Of a stretch of 64,000 nucleotides of DNA, positions 8,209-17,032 are shown piece after piece. The stretch's first letter is position 1. The number at the start of each line of letters is the position of its first letter. The DNA is from an uncultured Collinsella sp. (GTDB taxonomy: Bacteria > Actinomycetota > Coriobacteriia > Coriobacteriales > Coriobacteriaceae), in assembly GCA_937934165.1 (NCBI GenBank), contig CALGZX010000056.1, positions 1-64,000 on the forward strand. Direction: 5' to 3'. The notes below the pieces were generated by a model that saw nothing but the letters and a program-made list of their open reading frames with translations, was not told the origin of the DNA and searched no databases. The position numbers were made by a program, and so were the translations under genes.

Positions 8209-9450
8209 ATGGGACTCTTGAAAGCTGGATTGGGTGCTGCCGGCGGCGTCATGGCCGACCAGTGGAAGGAATTTATCTATTGCGAATCGATGCCCGCTGA
8301 TGTCTTGGCCTGCAAGGGCAGCAAGCGCACCGGCGGCCGCAGCTCCAACACGCGCGGCGAGGACAACGTCATCTCCAACGGCTCCGTCATCGCCGTCAAC
8401 GACGGCCAGGGCATGCTCGTGGTGCAAAACGGCAAAATCATCGAGGTTGCGCTGGAGCCTGGCGAGTTTGTCTTTGACACCGGCAGCGAGCCGAGCGTCT
8501 TTAGCGGCAATCTGGGCGACTCCATCAAGGAAACCTTTGCCAATATCGGCAGCCGCTTTACCTTTGGCGGCGACGCGGGCAAAGACCAGCGCGTCTACTT
8601 CATCAACACCAAGGAGATCATCGGCAACAAGTACGGCACCGCCTCTCCCGTGCCCTTCCGCGTGGTCGATAACAACATTGGCCTGGATGTCGACATTTCC
8701 GTGCGCTGCAACGGCGAGTATTCGTACCGTATCACCAACCCGCTGCTGTTCTACACCAACGTGTGCGGCAACGTGACCGATAGCTACACGCGCGATAAGA
8801 TCGACAGCCAGCTTAAGTCCGAGCTGCTCACCGCTCTGCAGCCCGCCTTTGCCAAGATCTCGGAGATGGGCATCCGCTACAGTGCCATCCCCGGCCACAC
8901 CACCGAGCTCGCGCGCGCACTCAACGAAGTCCTCTCGGCCGATTGGCGCGACCTGCGCGGTGTCGAGATCGTGAGCTTTGGCGTCAACTCCATCGCCGCC
9001 TCGCAAGAAGACGAGCAGATGATCAAGGACCTGCAGAAAGCCGCGGTCATGCGCGATCCCACCATGGCGGCCGCCAACATCGCCAGCGCCCAGAGCGACG
9101 CGATGCGCGCCGCGGCGGCCAACCCCAACGGCGCGATGGCCGGCTTTATGGGCATGGGCATGGCGGGCGGCATGGGCGGCATGAACGCCAGCCAGCTGTT
9201 CGCCGCCGGCCAGGCACAGCAGCAGGCCGCCCCGCAGCCAGCTCCGGCACCCGCCCCCGCACCGGCTCCTGCCGCTGCCCCCGCGGCCGGTGCATGGACT
9301 TGCAGCTGCGGTGCCACCAACACCGGCAAGTTCTGCTCCGAGTGCGGTAGTCCCGCACCCGCCCCGGCACCGGCCAAGTGGTTCTGCCCCAACTGCGGCA
9401 GCGAAAACGGCGGCAAGTTCTGCAGCAACTGCGGAACACCCCGGCCCTAG
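8209..9450 (+). CDS. SPFH/band-7 protein with C-terminal double zinc ribbon (YdjI-like)
   Basis: A 413-residue SPFH-domain protein. The N-terminal 300 residues match the YdjI/virion-core-like group: a start of MGLLKAGLGAAGGVMADQWK, a beta-rich SPFH core, then a coiled helical part. A Gly/Met-rich stretch and an Ala-Pro repeat linker (about residues 340-365) lead to two zinc ribbons (CSCGATN...CSECGS and CPNCGSEN...CSNCGT). SPFH proteins oligomerise on membranes and organise microdomains. The AAAGGAAG Shine-Dalgarno and tight spacing place it third in the operon. The repetitive Ala-Pro linker is low-complexity DNA and may vary between strains. Confidence 0.82.
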   Translation: MGLLKAGLGAAGGVMADQWKEFIYCESMPADVLACKGSKRTGGRSSNTRGEDNVISNGSVIAVNDGQGMLVVQNGKIIEVALEPGEFVFDTGSEPSVFSGNLGDSIKETFANIGSRFTFGGDAGKDQRVYFINTKEIIGNKYGTASPVPFRVVDNNIGLDVDISVRCNGEYSYRITNPLLFYTNVCGNVTDSYTRDKIDSQLKSELLTALQPAFAKISEMGIRYSAIPGHTTELARALNEVLSADWRDLRGVEIVSFGVNSIAASQEDEQMIKDLQKAAVMRDPTMAAANIASAQSDAMRAAAANPNGAMAGFMGMGMAGGMGGMNASQLFAAGQAQQQAAPQPAPAPAPAPAPAAAPAAGAWTCSCGATNTGKFCSECGSPAPAPAPAKWFCPNCGSENGGKFCSNCGTPRP

Positions 9451-9530
9451 CCCCTCTATCTGGTAATTGACGGGGGATCCGCCACCCCCGCATTTGCTTC
9501 TATGGGTTTCGTTCGATAAAGGAGGACACC

Positions 9531-10373
9531 ATGAAGACAACGTTCAAAAAGTCCGTACTCGCATTTCTGACATGCGTCCTAGCGCTTGCCTTTGCCCTGA
9601 CGGGCTGCAGCGGCGGCGGCAAGGACCCCAAGGCCAACTTCGTCGGCAGCTGGGAACTCTCGGGTGGAACCTTGGATGGCGAAGAGCTCACCGATGAGTA
9701 CATGGATATGCTCAAGGAGTGGGGCCTCAACTGTATCCTGATCCTCGACGAAGACGGCACGGGCGTCCTCGACATGTTCCTTGAGGTCGCCGACCTGAAA
9801 TGGGGGGCCAAGGACGCCACCACCGTAACGATTACCGCCGAAGATGAGTCGCACGATCTGAAGCTCAAGGACGACAAGCTCGTCCTCGAGGTGGAAGGCG
9901 ACAAGCTTATCTTTACGAAGTCCGACAAGGATCTGTCCGGTACGGTGAAGAAGGATCGCGAGAACGCCGAGAAGGAAGAAGAGATCGATGAGGCCGTCGA
10001 AGACGACGACGTCCAGAGCATCGAAATCTCCCCCGCCGTCACCGTCGCCGATGACGACCTGTGCACCATCACCATCACCGAGAAGTTCAAGGACGACTGG
10101 GGCGACATCGGCTTTGTCGTCAACATCACCAACAAGAGCGACAAGGACCTGACCTTCTACGCCCCCACCGGCAAGACCAACGTCAACGGCACCATGAAGG
10201 AAGCCTGGTTCTCGGCTCACCTGATGCCCGGCACCAACGCCACCGAGGAATTCACGTTCTCGAGCGGCGAGCTTGACAGCCTTGACGACCTCGTCAATAC
10301 GACCATCGGCATCGACGCCTACCTGACCGATTCCTACGAGGACATCGCCTCCTACAGCGCAACTATCGCGTAA
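9531..10373 (+). CDS. Predicted lipoprotein, last gene of the zinc-ribbon/SPFH operon
   Basis: A 280-residue protein with a basic N-terminus, a hydrophobic segment and the lipobox LTGC at residues 23-26, so it should be lipid-anchored outside the membrane via Cys26. The mature part is acidic. It holds a lipocalin-like beta region (GSWELSGG, typical of small Gram-positive lipoproteins), an acidic linker around residues 145-165, and a C-terminal Ig-like beta domain. AAGGAGG precedes the ATG, and 80 bp separate it from the SPFH gene. I do not recognise a named family. It may be the extracytoplasmic sensor or partner of the system. Confidence 0.72.
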   Translation: MKTTFKKSVLAFLTCVLALAFALTGCSGGGKDPKANFVGSWELSGGTLDGEELTDEYMDMLKEWGLNCILILDEDGTGVLDMFLEVADLKWGAKDATTVTITAEDESHDLKLKDDKLVLEVEGDKLIFTKSDKDLSGTVKKDRENAEKEEEIDEAVEDDDVQSIEISPAVTVADDDLCTITITEKFKDDWGDIGFVVNITNKSDKDLTFYAPTGKTNVNGTMKEAWFSAHLMPGTNATEEFTFSSGELDSLDDLVNTTIGIDAYLTDSYEDIASYSATIA

Positions 10374-10421
10374 CGGCAGACCACGACAGCCGCGGATTGG
10401 CGGACACATCCGCGCACACCA

Positions 10422-10456
10422 GGCGGGGCCGCAGGAGTTGATCCTGCGGCTCCGCC
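10422..10456. terminator. Bidirectional hairpin between the lipoprotein and response-regulator genes
   Basis: A 15-bp stem (GGCGGGGCCGCAGGA, 10422-10436, against 10442-10456) with one G.U-type position and a 5-nt loop lies between convergent genes. The T-tract is weak. Confidence 0.6.
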
Positions 10457-10481
10457 GCTTTATGCCGATGCGTAACGAGCG

Positions 10482-11102
10482 CTAGCGCTCCATGTTGGGA
10501 ACGATGCTGCCCTCCGTTACTGCGCGCACGGCCAGGCGCATGATGTTGTCGTAGCCGGTCTTGTTGAGAATCTCCGAGATGCGGCGTTTGATGGTGCCCT
10601 CGCTCATAAACAGCTCGGCCGCGATCTCGCGACGGCTCTTACCCTCGCAGGCAAGGCGCAAGATCGACAGCTCGACATCGTCGAGGGCCGCCGTGCCCGA
10701 GAAGATGCTCTCGGGCGGCTTGGGAAACGTGCAGTAACCCGCCAGCGTGGAACGCATCACGGCGAATAGCTCATCGATACCGACGTTCTTGTACACAAAG
10801 CTGTCGACGCCCGCCTCGCGCGCCTGGTCCACAAAGGTGATTTCGGGCATACCCGTCATGATAATGACGCGGCACTCGGGCAGTTGTTCTTTGATGCGCG
10901 CCGCCGCCACGATGCCGTTGGAATCGTGCTCGGTGCACACGTCCATCAGTATCATGTCCGGGCGCTCCTTGAGCGCGACACCCAAGGCCTCGGAAGCATC
11001 GGCAATGGCGGAAACAACGGTCATATCGGGCTGGTCGCCAACGGAGCGCGCCAGGCTCTCGCGCAGGATGGCCTGGTCTTCGACTATAAGGACGCGAATC
11101 AT
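10482..11102 (-). CDS. NarL/FixJ-type response regulator
   Basis: A 206-residue response regulator. The receiver domain has the phospho-acceptor Asp54 (LMDVC) with acidic residues near Glu8-Asp9 and a YKN lysine switch. A LuxR-type HTH occupies about residues 140-200 (VELSILRLACEGKSRREIAA...GTIKRRI). Its start codon overlaps the stop of the upstream kinase gene (ATGA), so it is the last gene of a three-gene operon and almost certainly the kinase's partner. Its targets are unknown. Confidence 0.9.
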   Translation of the reverse strand: MIRVLIVEDQAILRESLARSVGDQPDMTVVSAIADASEALGVALKERPDMILMDVCTEHDSNGIVAAARIKEQLPECRVIIMTGMPEITFVDQAREAGVDSFVYKNVGIDELFAVMRSTLAGYCTFPKPPESIFSGTAALDDVELSILRLACEGKSRREIAAELFMSEGTIKRRISEILNKTGYDNIMRLAVRAVTEGSIVPNMER

Positions 11103-12598
11103 GAACTTCTCCTTTGGACCGTGGCGTTGGAGGCGAGCGGGATGGACACCGCAAGCGTGAAGGGCGGGGCGGTGTGGACTTCCAGGCTGCCGCCCAGATT
11201 CTGTGCGACATGCCTCATACCTGGGATACCCGTTCCCTCGCGATACGATACGGGTGCAGGCGCGCCGTCGTTAGAAACGGTCATCCGCGCAACAGCACCG
11301 TCTTCCGACGTCTCCTGCCACAGACGCACGTGGACCCGATGCGCCTGTGCATGCTTGGTGGCATTGGTCGAGGCCTCGCGGATAATCTGCAAAAATGCGG
11401 CGGCGACACGCGCGTCGCTTGGCAGCTCGCCCTCCACATCGATCTGCACGCTCACCAGGCCAAAGGCATGGACGATATCGCCCAATTGCTCTGCCGGTTC
11501 GGTGTCGCCCCCGCTGCGCAAATCGGCAGCGATTGAGCGCAGCAGCGGGTCGATCTGCTCGAGTGACTCGTCATCCAGGCGCCCTTCCTCCAGATAACGA
11601 TGGAGAATGGACAGGCGCTGCCCGATCACGTCGTGCACGCGAGCGCGCATACGCAGATAGGCCGCATTGTCAGCAACTTTTTTGACTTCTTCGATCTGGG
11701 CTTGGAGCTCTTGGCCCGCAAGCTCAAGCAGGTGGTTGGCTTGCGCTAGGCGATCATGGGCATGCGCATACTCTGTTACATCCAGACCGATAATGCGCTC
11801 GAAGAGGCAGCCCGAAACCATAACGTCATCGTGCACAAACAAGCGAATCTCGGCGGGAGAAACCTCGACCACCGCCCGCGCCTCACCAAAGCGGTCCAGA
11901 TTAATCCGCACGCGGTTCTGGCTGCTTTCGGGCATTTGCATGCTGAGTTTGCGCAGGTCGTTCCATGTACCGCTCATATCGCCTAGGTCGGTGGGCATAT
12001 GAAGCTCCACCAGATTTTTTCGCATGCAGCGGTTCATGAGCAGCGGACGGCCCCTCGGGTCCAGATACAGGATGCCCACGGGAATCACGTTGATGGTTTC
12101 GATCGTCGAGAACGCGGTGATATCCTCCTGGCGGTTGCGGACATCCATCAAGAGCGCCGCAATGGAGCGGAACAGGAAGAACGCTCCCTCTGCGATAAGG
12201 ACAACGGTCCACGCCGAGCCCATGGCAAGCACCACCGGCGGTGTCACGGCGGCAACGAGCAACAGTTCGGCCAGCATGACGGGGCGACGATAGTGCACCA
12301 TAAGCACCATGCCGTAGGCAAAGATCACGGCATTGAGCCACAACGCTCCGCCCATTGCCCTGGCGCAAACGTCAAGCGGCGCCACCAGATATGAGCCAGA
12401 CGACGCGAACAAGATGAGCGCCGAAATAATTAGGTGAAGCACAAGGCTCGCCTCGTAGGCACAAATCACCTTACGGTTATAGGACGAGCGGCGCGATGCG
12501 ATGAGCGGGACGTGGATCGTCTGCAGACACGCAGCCAGGGCAAAGACAACATCGAGCGCAACGATTTGGGGAAGAATGAGCGAAATCTGCATCGTCAC
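11099..12598 (-). CDS. Membrane histidine kinase, HisKA_3 type
   Basis: A 499-residue sensor kinase. About six membrane helices fill the first 200 residues, followed by a PAS-like segment (NVIPVGILYLDPRGRPLLMN). A HisKA_3 dimerisation domain follows with the phospho-acceptor His322 in ARVHDVIGQRL. The C-terminal HATPase domain has an N-box (REASTNATKHA) and a G-box (GTGIPGMRHVA). The GTG start overlaps the stop of the upstream sensor gene (GTGA); an in-frame ATG lies six bases on. It ends in an ATGA overlap with the response regulator. The cluster is therefore translationally coupled. Confidence 0.88.
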   Translation of the reverse strand: MTMQISLILPQIVALDVVFALAACLQTIHVPLIASRRSSYNRKVICAYEASLVLHLIISALILFASSGSYLVAPLDVCARAMGGALWLNAVIFAYGMVLMVHYRRPVMLAELLLVAAVTPPVVLAMGSAWTVVLIAEGAFFLFRSIAALLMDVRNRQEDITAFSTIETINVIPVGILYLDPRGRPLLMNRCMRKNLVELHMPTDLGDMSGTWNDLRKLSMQMPESSQNRVRINLDRFGEARAVVEVSPAEIRLFVHDDVMVSGCLFERIIGLDVTEYAHAHDRLAQANHLLELAGQELQAQIEEVKKVADNAAYLRMRARVHDVIGQRLSILHRYLEEGRLDDESLEQIDPLLRSIAADLRSGGDTEPAEQLGDIVHAFGLVSVQIDVEGELPSDARVAAAFLQIIREASTNATKHAQAHRVHVRLWQETSEDGAVARMTVSNDGAPAPVSYREGTGIPGMRHVAQNLGGSLEVHTAPPFTLAVSIPLASNATVQRRSS

Positions 12599-14478
12599 TC
12601 ACCCGCCCTCGGCATCAAGACGATCATGCGCAGCTGGCCGGGCTCGCCCTCAAGGCGGTATGCCACGTTGCGCCCTTGCAGAGCGCTTTCGAGCTCTTGC
12701 GCAGCGGGCGTCTGCGAAAGATCTGCATCATCGTTGGAAAAAAGCGCGGCACGCAGCTCGACACTGCATCGGTCATGATCGCCCAAGTGATACATAAGCG
12801 CCGGATGGTCGGTGGTGTAGGCAAAAAACGCAAAGTCATACACGCAGTCGTACAGGGCGCTTACCGTACTGGCGTGCATCGGGCGCCGTATGGCGATAAT
12901 CGAGGCGCAATCGATATCGATGGTGCGCAGGTCGCTTGCGAGCTCGTTGGCAATGAGCTGAATGCGGTCGCGATCAAAACCGCTCTCCCCGTGCTGTGCC
13001 AACGTGAGCGACCCCTTGCGCTTGCAATAGGCGACGAGCATCTTGGCGCGCTGCAGCATGCGGTAACGCTCGTGCGAAGACGATTCATCGGTCAACGGCG
13101 GTAGCGAGCTCAGCAGGTCGTACATCCCTTCGAGCGCGCGGGCAAGCGCCTGGTCCACGTCTTGGGCCAGCAAGGTCTCGGCCTCTTGGTCTGCCAGGTG
13201 CGTCTTAAGGTCGTAGTCGGCGGCGAGCAGCTCGTTTTGACGCTGCAGCTCCATGCGACGATGTGCCAGTTCACGGTTAAGCTCGTTGAAATCCGACACG
13301 TCTTGGGCAAGCAGGGCCGATCCGCCCAGCAGTGGAAAGGCACGGTACATCACATCGGGATCGGACGCCACGGCAAAGGCATGGGCGCGGCCGTGCGCCT
13401 GGGTCCGCAACTCCTCGCGCACGCCTACCGGCATTGGCTTTGACACTGGCGTGGCATAGACTTCCTGCAGGTCGCGCGTTAGAACTTTGAGGTCAAGCGG
13501 CAAGGTGTCGAAAATGCCGGCGATGTCGTGATATGACGGAATGACACCGCAATCGAGACAGATTTCCATCGCCGCCACGCACAAAACGCAATAGACGAGC
13601 GAGAAGTTGAGCCTCCATGCCCAGGGCACACGCAACGCATATGAGATGGCAAAGAACGCGCCGCCCAGCAGCACGAGCGCCGCCGTGCCCGAGAAACGTT
13701 GGATGCGAAAGGACGAGGACCGGCCCACCAGGATAAAAAAGGCCACAAAGTTAAAGGCCGTCCACACGAGGACGGCAAAATAACCCCAGCCGTACGTGTA
13801 ATCGTTGCTCCAGGTGTCGCTTGTACGGTCAAAGTGGAAGACCTGCTGGTGAAAATCGTTGGTGAGCACAAATCCGATAAGCAGGATAGCCATAATCCAC
13901 AGCGCAGCGCAGTAGCGGCGACCCAGGCGGTGTTGCTCCAGGCCCGCAAGGCGCAGACCACACAACTGGTAGAGCAGCGGAATGAGCGTCATGGGCACGT
14001 AGTACAGGTACCACAGCACGGTGGCATAGAACGGCGTGAACGACTTGTACTTGAGAATGACTTCGATCATCCACAGGGCGCAGATGGTGGCGATGGCAAC
14101 AAGACGGCGGCGCAACACATAGTCCAAACAGCGCAGATAGACCGATACGCCCCAGATCGAAAATGCAATTGCGGCAACAAGCAACGGCAGAGAGCTCGAA
14201 TGGACGAGCGCATCCACGACCTCTTCGGACACCTCGCTATAGGCGGGCACGGCGTTAGAAAGTTTGGGGTCGAAGGCGAACAGCGCCGGCAAGACTGCCA
14301 AAAGCATGAGGAACATCGCGGTGATGACACCGGCGATAGCAAAGACGCGGTGGCGGTACACCTGATGTGTTATGCCAACAAGGAATCGCGGCATGGCGAA
14401 GAGCCTGCCGCCCCTGGGATCCGCCACGGGTGCGGATCGGGCGGCCGCGTTGCCGATATGTCGCTCGCGGGTACCCAT
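12595..14478 (-). CDS. Multi-TM sensor protein with degenerate kinase-like C-terminus
   Basis: From the ATG at 14478 the protein has 627 residues. A second candidate ATG is at 14394; longer versions are unlikely because they start in non-coding-looking sequence. Eight or so membrane helices come first, then a PAS-like region, then a coiled helical segment (MELQRQNELLAADYDLKTHL). The C-terminal domain has the layout of a histidine kinase, but I see no H-box histidine and no N- or G-box. It is probably a signal input subunit that works with the kinase encoded directly downstream. TACACT lies just before the 14478 ATG, so the transcript could be nearly leaderless. Confidence 0.65.
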   Translation of the reverse strand: MGTRERHIGNAAARSAPVADPRGGRLFAMPRFLVGITHQVYRHRVFAIAGVITAMFLMLLAVLPALFAFDPKLSNAVPAYSEVSEEVVDALVHSSSLPLLVAAIAFSIWGVSVYLRCLDYVLRRRLVAIATICALWMIEVILKYKSFTPFYATVLWYLYYVPMTLIPLLYQLCGLRLAGLEQHRLGRRYCAALWIMAILLIGFVLTNDFHQQVFHFDRTSDTWSNDYTYGWGYFAVLVWTAFNFVAFFILVGRSSSFRIQRFSGTAALVLLGGAFFAISYALRVPWAWRLNFSLVYCVLCVAAMEICLDCGVIPSYHDIAGIFDTLPLDLKVLTRDLQEVYATPVSKPMPVGVREELRTQAHGRAHAFAVASDPDVMYRAFPLLGGSALLAQDVSDFNELNRELAHRRMELQRQNELLAADYDLKTHLADQEAETLLAQDVDQALARALEGMYDLLSSLPPLTDESSSHERYRMLQRAKMLVAYCKRKGSLTLAQHGESGFDRDRIQLIANELASDLRTIDIDCASIIAIRRPMHASTVSALYDCVYDFAFFAYTTDHPALMYHLGDHDRCSVELRAALFSNDDADLSQTPAAQELESALQGRNVAYRLEGEPGQLRMIVLMPRAGE

Positions 14479-14593
14479 AGTGCTTTTAGTGTACCGACAG
14501 ATGGGTCGAAAAAGCGGGCCGCATGTCCCAAAATCCGCAGACGGCAAGGCGCCCGGCAGCCTCCCCCGTCTGGCACTTCCCGATATCCGCCCG

Positions 14594-14640
14594 CCCCAAA
14601 CCACCGCAAAGGAGACAGGCACCTTTGTGGTGGTTTGGGG
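14594..14640 (-). terminator. Strong hairpin after the DUF4867 gene
   Basis: A 19-bp stem (14594-14612 with 14622-14640, one G.U-type position) around a 9-nt loop starts eight bases after the DUF4867 stop. Its distal arms CAAAGG/CCTTTG repeat those of the mgtA leader hairpin. Confidence 0.6.
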
Positions 14641-14647
14641 CGATGCG

Positions 14648-15298
14648 CTAGTCCACGGTGATGTCGATATTTTTGCCGATGAGACCTACGTAGCCGCCCT
14701 CGGCAGCCTTGGGGCTGTCGGCGTGGCAGAGAACCCACTTGTCGGCCTTCCAGTAGCAGTAGCTGTCACCGGCGGTAGGCATGTCGGCCGCGACCTCGGG
14801 GCGCGGGCCGTTGGTGCCGGCGGGCAGCGCCACCATCACCTGGAAGCCACCGTCGTCGACCATGCACGGCGTGTAGTGGAGCGTGGTGTTGAAGACTTCG
14901 ACGACCGTACCCGCCGGCACGCGAAACGCCTTAACGCACGCGGTGTCGAGCTTGCCGTCCTCGATCTCCCAGCGATGCGCCACGAGCAGGATAAAGTCGC
15001 GAGCGCCCAGGTTGAATTCGCTCGCGCGGTGATATTCCAGGCAGTTGAGTCGTGTATTGTGGCCGTTGCACCAGCCGAGCTGGAAGGGACGGCCACCAAA
15101 CATGAGAAAGCCAAGCTTGTCGGCATCCTTGACGTCCTCGAGCTCCGGCGCACTTGCAACGTACTTGCTGCCCTCGGGAATGGGCGTGGCAGAGAGCACC
15201 TCGAGCACGGGCGACGTAAGCTCGGACGGAACGTTATCCCAAACGTTGCCATAGGATTTGAACTCGGGATCGTTGACAGAGTAGATATGCATGTTCAC
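14648..15298 (-). CDS. DUF4867 family protein
   Basis: A 216-residue cupin-like soluble protein matching the DUF4867 family, whose members usually lie beside sugar-phosphate or galactose/lactose genes and have no proven activity. The sequence contains several conserved aromatic and Cys residues (FQLGWCNGHNTRLNCLEYHR) and ends GLIGKNIDITVD. AGGAG precedes the ATG. Here it stands alone: the neighbours are luxS and a sensory operon. An inverted repeat directly upstream of its ribosome-binding site (15302-15327) suggests dedicated repression. Confidence 0.75.
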   Translation of the reverse strand: MNMHIYSVNDPEFKSYGNVWDNVPSELTSPVLEVLSATPIPEGSKYVASAPELEDVKDADKLGFLMFGGRPFQLGWCNGHNTRLNCLEYHRASEFNLGARDFILLVAHRWEIEDGKLDTACVKAFRVPAGTVVEVFNTTLHYTPCMVDDGGFQVMVALPAGTNGPRPEVAADMPTAGDSYCYWKADKWVLCHADSPKAAEGGYVGLIGKNIDITVD

Positions 15299-15301
15299 TC
15301 C

Positions 15302-15327
15302 TGTTCGTAAATGTGCCTATACGAACA
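15302..15327. promoter_or_regulatory. Candidate operator upstream of the DUF4867 gene
   Basis: TGTTCGTA (15302-15309) and its perfect complement TACGAACA (15320-15327) are 10 bp apart, close to the AGGAG ribosome-binding site. A second palindrome, TTCTAGAA (15328-15335), adjoins it. This is the usual form of a dimeric repressor site. Confidence 0.4.
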
Positions 15328-15381
15328 TTCTAGAACAAACATGAGCGATTTTGAACGCTCGTCCCGACCAATCAACAAAAA

Positions 15382-15407
15382 GGCGCCCCCGCATAAGCGA
15401 AGGCGCC
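15382..15407 (-). terminator. Terminator of luxS
   Basis: On the minus strand GGCGCC, a 14-nt loop and GGCGCC are followed by TTTTTG, a standard intrinsic terminator 30 bp after the luxS stop. Confidence 0.7.
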
Positions 15408-15436
15408 CAATGCGCGCGTTTTGGGCGATAAAGCCC

Positions 15437-15925
15437 TTATGCCTGCTGATAGTGCAGGTGCTTCTCGTCGATATCGGCCAGGTCGCGGTCGAGGTAACGG
15501 CGCGCGAGCCAGTTAGCCATGGGAAGGTTCTGGTCCAGGTAGTTGCCGCACTCCTCGGGAGCGGCACCGGGGACATCGCCCTCAAAGTCGGCGACAAACT
15601 CGAACAGCTCACGCACGAGCGGCAGGATCTCCTCGCTCGTCACCTCGCCAAACACAACGAGGTAAAAGCCCGTGCGGCAGCCCATGGGGCCAAAGTAGAC
15701 AATGCGGCCCGACCACTCGGCATGATTGCGCAAGAACGTTGCACCCAGGTGCTCGATGGTGTGGCACTCGGCGGTGTTCATGACCGGCTCCTTGTTGGGC
15801 GTGGTCAGGCGCAGGTCAAAGGTGGTGACGGCGGCGCCGGTCGCCGGATCGCGGTCGATGCGGCTCACATACACGCCGGGCTCAAGCAGCAGATGGTCAA
15901 CGGAAAAGCTCGCAATGCGCTCCAT
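15437..15925 (-). CDS. luxS: S-ribosylhomocysteine lyase (AI-2 synthase)
   Basis: A 162-residue LuxS. It splits S-ribosylhomocysteine into homocysteine and DPD, the precursor of autoinducer-2, in the activated methyl cycle. The metal ligands His55 and His59 (HTIEH) and Cys126 (APEECGNY) and the catalytic cysteine in MGCRTGF (Cys83) are all present. Length and motif spacing match the family exactly. GAGAGGAT precedes the ATG. Single gene with its own terminator. Confidence 0.97.
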   Translation of the reverse strand: MERIASFSVDHLLLEPGVYVSRIDRDPATGAAVTTFDLRLTTPNKEPVMNTAECHTIEHLGATFLRNHAEWSGRIVYFGPMGCRTGFYLVVFGEVTSEEILPLVRELFEFVADFEGDVPGAAPEECGNYLDQNLPMANWLARRYLDRDLADIDEKHLHYQQA

Positions 15926-15950
15926 GGCAGATCCTCTCGGTAGTCAATTT

Positions 15951-16016
15951 GGGACGGGCTCTTTTAGCTGGTTCGAATGGTCGCACCAATCATACCAGTC
16001 AAAAAAGCCCCGTCCC
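15951..16016. repeat. Inverted repeat between luxS and the nucleoside hydrolase gene
   Basis: GGGACGGGCT (15951-15960) faces AGCCCCGTCCC (16006-16016), with an inner CTGGT/ACCAG pair. A T-run follows one arm on the minus strand. It probably ends the ribokinase/nucleoside hydrolase transcript and overlaps the luxS upstream region. Confidence 0.5.
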
Positions 16017-16027
16017 AAAAAGACAAC

Positions 16028-17002
16028 TTAGCCCAAGACGCGGGCCATGCGTGCCTTAAACTCCACGAGGAAGCGCGGAGCATCCACGGTCAGTGCCACA
16101 AGCGCGCTCTTGTCCGGATCGGACAAGCGGCGCTCATCGCAGATGGTGCGGCCGCGGTACTCGCCCAGCAGATCAACACGCAGGTTGCAGCCGAGCGCAC
16201 CTACGAGCGTGGGGTCGATCGCCACGGCAACGGCCAGCGGATCGTGCAGCGCACAACCACCCAGGTAGGGTGCGTTCATCTCGTACGAGCCAATGTAGTG
16301 CTCGACCATGCTCGCAAATGCGCAGCCCGCCATGGTGCCCGAGCCCGTCCAGCCGGCAATGTCGCGGCGTGTGAGCACCACGCGATGCGTCACGTCCAGA
16401 CCCACCATGGTGAGCTTACGGCCCGAGCGCAGCACCGCGTCGGCTGCCTCGGGGTCGCTCGCCATGTTGGCCTCGGCGCCCGCGCTCACGTTACCGGGCA
16501 CGGTAAGGGCGCCGCCCATCACGACCACGCGGCCGATGGACATCATCGCCGCCGCATCGCGCTCCAGGGCGAGCGCCAGGTTGGAGAGCGGGCCAGTCGC
16601 TACGTAGACCAGATCGGGACCATAGGTGCGCGCGGCATCGATCAGATAATCGACCGCAGCGTTGCCGTCGGCCGAGGTCGCCCCCACCGGCTCGTAGGGC
16701 GACGCGGGCACGCTCGCGCCGCCGATGCCGTTCTTGCCGTGAATGAGCGCGGTGGACGCCGGCGGCGTATAGGGCTCAGTCGCTTGCAGAGGACGGTCGG
16801 CACCCAGGTACACCGGAACCTCGGGGCGACCCAGCAGATCGAGCACCGCCAGGCAATTGTGCGCCGATTGCTCGACGCGCACGTTGCCAAAGCACGTGGT
16901 GATGCCCACGAGCTCCACCTCGGGGCTCGCGATGGCATAGGCCAGCGCCATCGCATCGTCCACACCCATATCCAGATCAAGGATCAGCTTCTTGATTGCC
17001 AT
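16028..17002 (-). CDS. Inosine-uridine-type nucleoside hydrolase
   Basis: A 324-residue member of the IUNH family, which splits ribonucleosides into base and ribose. The N-terminal calcium-binding aspartate cluster is visible as DLDMGVDDAMAL (Asp9, Asp11, Asp15, Asp16); the common T and P of DTDPGxDD are replaced. The middle HGKNGIGG region and the C-terminal DVTHRVVLT segment are typical. It starts 31 bp after the ribokinase gene, so ribose released by this enzyme can be phosphorylated by its operon partner. Substrate preference (RihA, RihB or RihC type) cannot be told from sequence alone. Confidence 0.9.
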   Translation of the reverse strand: MAIKKLILDLDMGVDDAMALAYAIASPEVELVGITTCFGNVRVEQSAHNCLAVLDLLGRPEVPVYLGADRPLQATEPYTPPASTALIHGKNGIGGASVPASPYEPVGATSADGNAAVDYLIDAARTYGPDLVYVATGPLSNLALALERDAAAMMSIGRVVVMGGALTVPGNVSAGAEANMASDPEAADAVLRSGRKLTMVGLDVTHRVVLTRRDIAGWTGSGTMAGCAFASMVEHYIGSYEMNAPYLGGCALHDPLAVAVAIDPTLVGALGCNLRVDLLGEYRGRTICDERRLSDPDKSALVALTVDAPRFLVEFKARMARVLG

Positions 17003-17032
17003 TGTTCTACTCCGCTTCTCCGTCTTTATCGT

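Noticed and set aside
7186..9540. 784-codon minus-strand frame opposite the zinc-ribbon and SPFH genes
   Set aside because: The + strand genes have strong ribosome-binding sites and recognised domains; the reverse frame is an artefact of codon bias.
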